IMG/VR virus record: IMGVR_UViG_3300043413_000057
Span: 1 to 23,787 of that record
Strand: one strand, 5' to 3'
Length of the DNA stretch: 23,787 nt
Source: a virus
Part shown: piece by piece, positions 21,651 through 23,787 of the stretch
Position numbering within the stretch: the first letter of the stretch is position 1
Layout: every line of letters starts with the position of its first letter
Made by a program: the position numbers and the translations under genes
The notes under the pieces: model-generated
Database searches by the model: none
What the model saw: only the letters and a program-made list of their open reading frames with translations
Told to the model about the DNA's origin: nothing

Positions 21651-23365
21651 AGGACGTCCGTGGTTTCGTAAATGGATTTGGTATTGCTGCGGCCTGCCAC
21701 CATGGCACGGCCAATGGCCATCATTAGCGCGACAGCACCGTCAATTTTCTGGTCGGCAGACTCCTTGACCGGGCGCACCACATCATCGTTACCGGGCAAG
21801 TTTTTGCCGATCACGTTGCCGATACACCAGGTCATCAGGCTGTTGCCATCGTGATGGAAGCGGCCAGCCGTAATGGCGGCCTCCAGTTCGCGCATCGGGT
21901 CGCTCATGTTGGTGTAGTTCTGGGTGATGGAGATGGGGGTCAATCCCTCATCTGCCAGATCATGAGCCAGTGCGGTTGCACCTGCCGGGTCGAGTGGGAC
22001 TTCCAGTACGTTGCCACTGGCAGCCGCTTCTTTTGCCACAGCCAGGATTTCTCGATAGTCGATCTCGGCACCGTCGGTGGTGCTCAGCTCGCCAAGGTTC
22101 ATCCACTTCTGGTAACGCTCGGCAAGCCGCCGGTTATCGGTGTTGAAGGCTGTATCTTCCGGCACCCAGAACTCGGGGGCGACCGAGTAATAGTGGCGCT
22201 TTCCGTCAATATCTCGCCAGAACAGTCTGGCCATAGAGTTCATGTCTAACTTGCGGGCAAGGTCGAAGGACAGGATCAGCTCCTGCCCATCGAACTGCTC
22301 CAGCGTCAGGCTGCGATCTTCGCAGGCCTTCCACGCCTCCATGTTGTAGTAGGCGGTTTTGGCCGACACCCAGACGTTGAGGTGTTTGGTCTTGAAGATA
22401 TTGGCAAAGCGGGCCGACTTGATCGCCTTGGCTTGCTGCGCCAGCAGGTATTCGGCGTAGACAGACACCCCCATGTTGGGGTTGGCCTTGGCCAGCACCT
22501 TGGGATCCGTCCAGTCATCACCCTCGTCAATTGTGTAGATGAGGCCGAACAGCTCATCATCCGGCATCGTGCCGGCCAGCATCTCGATCACTTCCCGCCG
22601 CTTGTCGTAGCAGGGGCCGTCGATGTTGTAGCCAGCGGTGGTAATGACCCACATCAGCGGTTGGCGGCGGGCGCCCATACCGGTGATCATGGTGGTGTAG
22701 AGGTCATCCGTATCGTGCTCGTGGTATTCATCCACGATGGCGCAGGATGGCGACTGACCATCACCCGGGTTGCCGATCAGTGGCTCAAAGCGGGCGCCGT
22801 CAGCCGGGATATTCAGGTTGCTGGCGTTGACCTCAATCCCGTAATTGTCGAGGAAGTCTTGGGTGCGCTTGGCCATCAGGCGGGCGGGGCGGAACACCTC
22901 CCATGCCTGTTTTTCTGTAGTTGCACCGGAGTAAACCTCGGCGCCGAATTCGTTGTCTGCCGCGAAGCAGTAGAGGCCGACCGGTGCGGAGAGCGCCGAC
23001 TTGCCGTTTTTACGCGGGATCTCGTTGTAGACCTCGCGAAAGCGGCGCAGGCCGCTACCCTTGCGCACCCAGCCGAACACACAGCAGATGATGAACATCT
23101 GCCACGGCTCGAGATTCAGGGTCTGGCGCTTGAAGGCCCACTCCCCCTTGGTATGGGGCATGAGCTGAACGAAGGTGGCTGCTCGTTCGGCTTTGTCCTT
23201 GTCGAAGCGGAACCGAAACTTGGCCGACTTCTCTTTGGCCAGATCATCAAGGTGCCGCTGGCAGGCCTGAATGACGTAGCGGCAGGCGGGGAGCTTGCCG
23301 CGCACCACGTCGCGTGCGTAGCCGTTGGCCACGTTGACAAAGGGATAACTTTTGCGTGTTGCCAT
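21644..23365 (-). CDS. Terminase large subunit (HK97-type TerL)
   Basis: This is a 573-residue packaging motor. The N-terminal ATPase has EIPRKNGKS (115-123) as the Walker A-like loop, SCAIVDEYH (207-215) as Walker B with the catalytic Glu, and WVITTAGYN (239-247) as the coupling motif. The C-terminal RNase H-like nuclease has acidic residues at SFDLARKLD (D368) and [10 protein letters not shown] (D542), with DPAGA between. It cuts concatemeric DNA and pumps it into the prohead through the portal. The GGGAT upstream of the ATG and a 9-nt gap to the small subunit complete the usual pair. Confidence 0.95.
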   Translation of the reverse strand: MATRKSYPFVNVANGYARDVVRGKLPACRYVIQACQRHLDDLAKEKSAKFRFRFDKDKAERAATFVQLMPHTKGEWAFKRQTLNLEPWQMFIICCVFGWVRKGSGLRRFREVYNEIPRKNGKSALSAPVGLYCFAADNEFGAEVYSGATTEKQAWEVFRPARLMAKRTQDFLDNYGIEVNASNLNIPADGARFEPLIGNPGDGQSPSCAIVDEYHEHDTDDLYTTMITGMGARRQPLMWVITTAGYNIDGPCYDKRREVIEMLAGTMPDDELFGLIYTIDEGDDWTDPKVLAKANPNMGVSVYAEYLLAQQAKAIKSARFANIFKTKHLNVWVSAKTAYYNMEAWKACEDRSLTLEQFDGQELILSFDLARKLDMNSMARLFWRDIDGKRHYYSVAPEFWVPEDTAFNTDNRRLAERYQKWMNLGELSTTDGAEIDYREILAVAKEAAASGNVLEVPLDPAGATALAHDLADEGLTPISITQNYTNMSDPMRELEAAITAGRFHHDGNSLMTWCIGNVIGKNLPGNDDVVRPVKESADQKIDGAVALMMAIGRAMVAGRSNTKSIYETTDVLC

Positions 23366-23374
23366 CGGTCATCC

Positions 23375-23787
23375 CTACAAAGCTGCGAACGGGTTCCCCC
23401 CTCCCTGTTTCTTGTTGCCTCCGATCAGGCGTGAGCGACTGGACGGGTCCAGCCCAAGCAGCGAACCGTAGCTGGTCATCTGCTTGAGTGATTCGTTGGC
23501 CACCGTACAGGCGGGGTTTTTGACCGGCCCGCCGGTTGCCCCTTCGACAACCAGGCCGTGTTTTTTGATCTCCACCTCAGCTCTGCGCCAACGCGAGTAG
23601 GCGGCGCAGAAGGCCTCGAGGTTGTGCAGGTCAGTGACGCAGAGCACCTCGGCACCGCAGAGCTCACGGATCACCATATCCCACATAGTCGGAGCCCACT
23701 GATCCTCTGCCAGCCATTCGGGACATTCGACATAGAGCAGCGGGGTGAAGGTGGGCTCGGCATTGTTCAGCGAGCGCTTGCCGGGGT
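23375..23787 (-). CDS. Terminase small subunit, P27 family (5' end outside window)
   Basis: The frame is open to the right window edge, where it reads PGKRSLNNAEPTFTPLL and then CPEWLAEDQWAPTMWDMV. This is the typical P27/HK97 gp1 N-terminal region. The end NPACTVANESLKQMTSYGSLLGLDPSSRSRL is the conserved C-terminal helix. About 137 residues are visible; the family is usually ~150-170. The protein recognises the packaging site and recruits TerL. The first ATG in view (23686) is internal to the conserved domain and is not the start. Confidence 0.88.
   Translation of the reverse strand, partial: PGKRSLNNAEPTFTPLLYVECPEWLAEDQWAPTMWDMVIRELCGAEVLCVTDLHNLEAFCAAYSRWRRAEVEIKKHGLVVEGATGGPVKNPACTVANESLKQMTSYGSLLGLDPSSRSRLIGGNKKQGGGNPFAAL

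Noticed and set aside
22382-23434. 350-residue plus-strand ORF opposite the large terminase
   Set aside because: It is antisense to a gene with all expected ATPase and nuclease motifs. Its protein is low in complexity (His, Val, Gly-rich) and no ribosome site or domain is evident. High GC makes such shadows common.
1-23787. tRNA, rRNA, integrase, lysis or toxin-antitoxin genes
   Set aside because: Looked for and not seen. Lysis and integration genes should lie outside the window.

Overview
The window is one end of an integrated, tailed-phage genome next to a short stretch of host chromosome. Base composition, codon use and protein similarity suggest a gammaproteobacterium with a GC-rich genome. 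Aeromonas is my best guess, but no gene in the window proves the genus.

Host side (1-1481, + strand): three overlapping genes that look like one operon. They are the end of a probable tyrosinase-family protein, a DUF2182 integral membrane protein with a natural run of seven histidines, and an unrecognised 143-residue protein. The boundary region (1482-2072) has no large gene. It holds inverted repeats, four direct copies of a TTTGGCCCCA-type sequence on a helical-turn spacing (candidate integrase arm sites), a small minus-strand ORF, and an operator-like 18-bp palindrome. The palindrome lies just upstream of a plus-strand helix-turn-helix regulator (2073-2447).

Prophage late operon (23787 down to 2462, all minus strand): genes are tightly packed with many 1- to 20-nt overlaps. 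In transcription order the head module is HK97-like: small terminase (cut by the window edge), large terminase, a small two-helix membrane protein, portal, S49-type maturation protease and major capsid protein. Next come a small head-associated protein, a gp6-like connector, a head-closure protein, a gp10-like neck protein and a tail-terminator-like protein. The tail module is Mu-like and contractile: DUF2635 (gp38), sheath, tube, a tail assembly chaperone with a -1 frameshift, tape measure, gpN, gpP, gp45 spike, gp46, gp47 and gp48. Two receptor-binding or fibre proteins and a fibre assembly protein follow. An HK97-type head joined to a Mu-type contractile tail is the plan of Shigella phage SfV and its relatives.

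The main departures from a routine SfV-like late operon are these. A TTTTTTC slippery heptamer opens a 52-codon extension that ends just before the tape measure gene. The tape measure gene carries a nearly perfect 126-bp tandem duplication. A PH-SHOCT gene sits between tape measure and gpN, with its own strong terminator. A second intrinsic terminator lies directly in front of the capsid gene. Integrase, repressor, replication and lysis genes are not in the window and should lie beyond the right edge.
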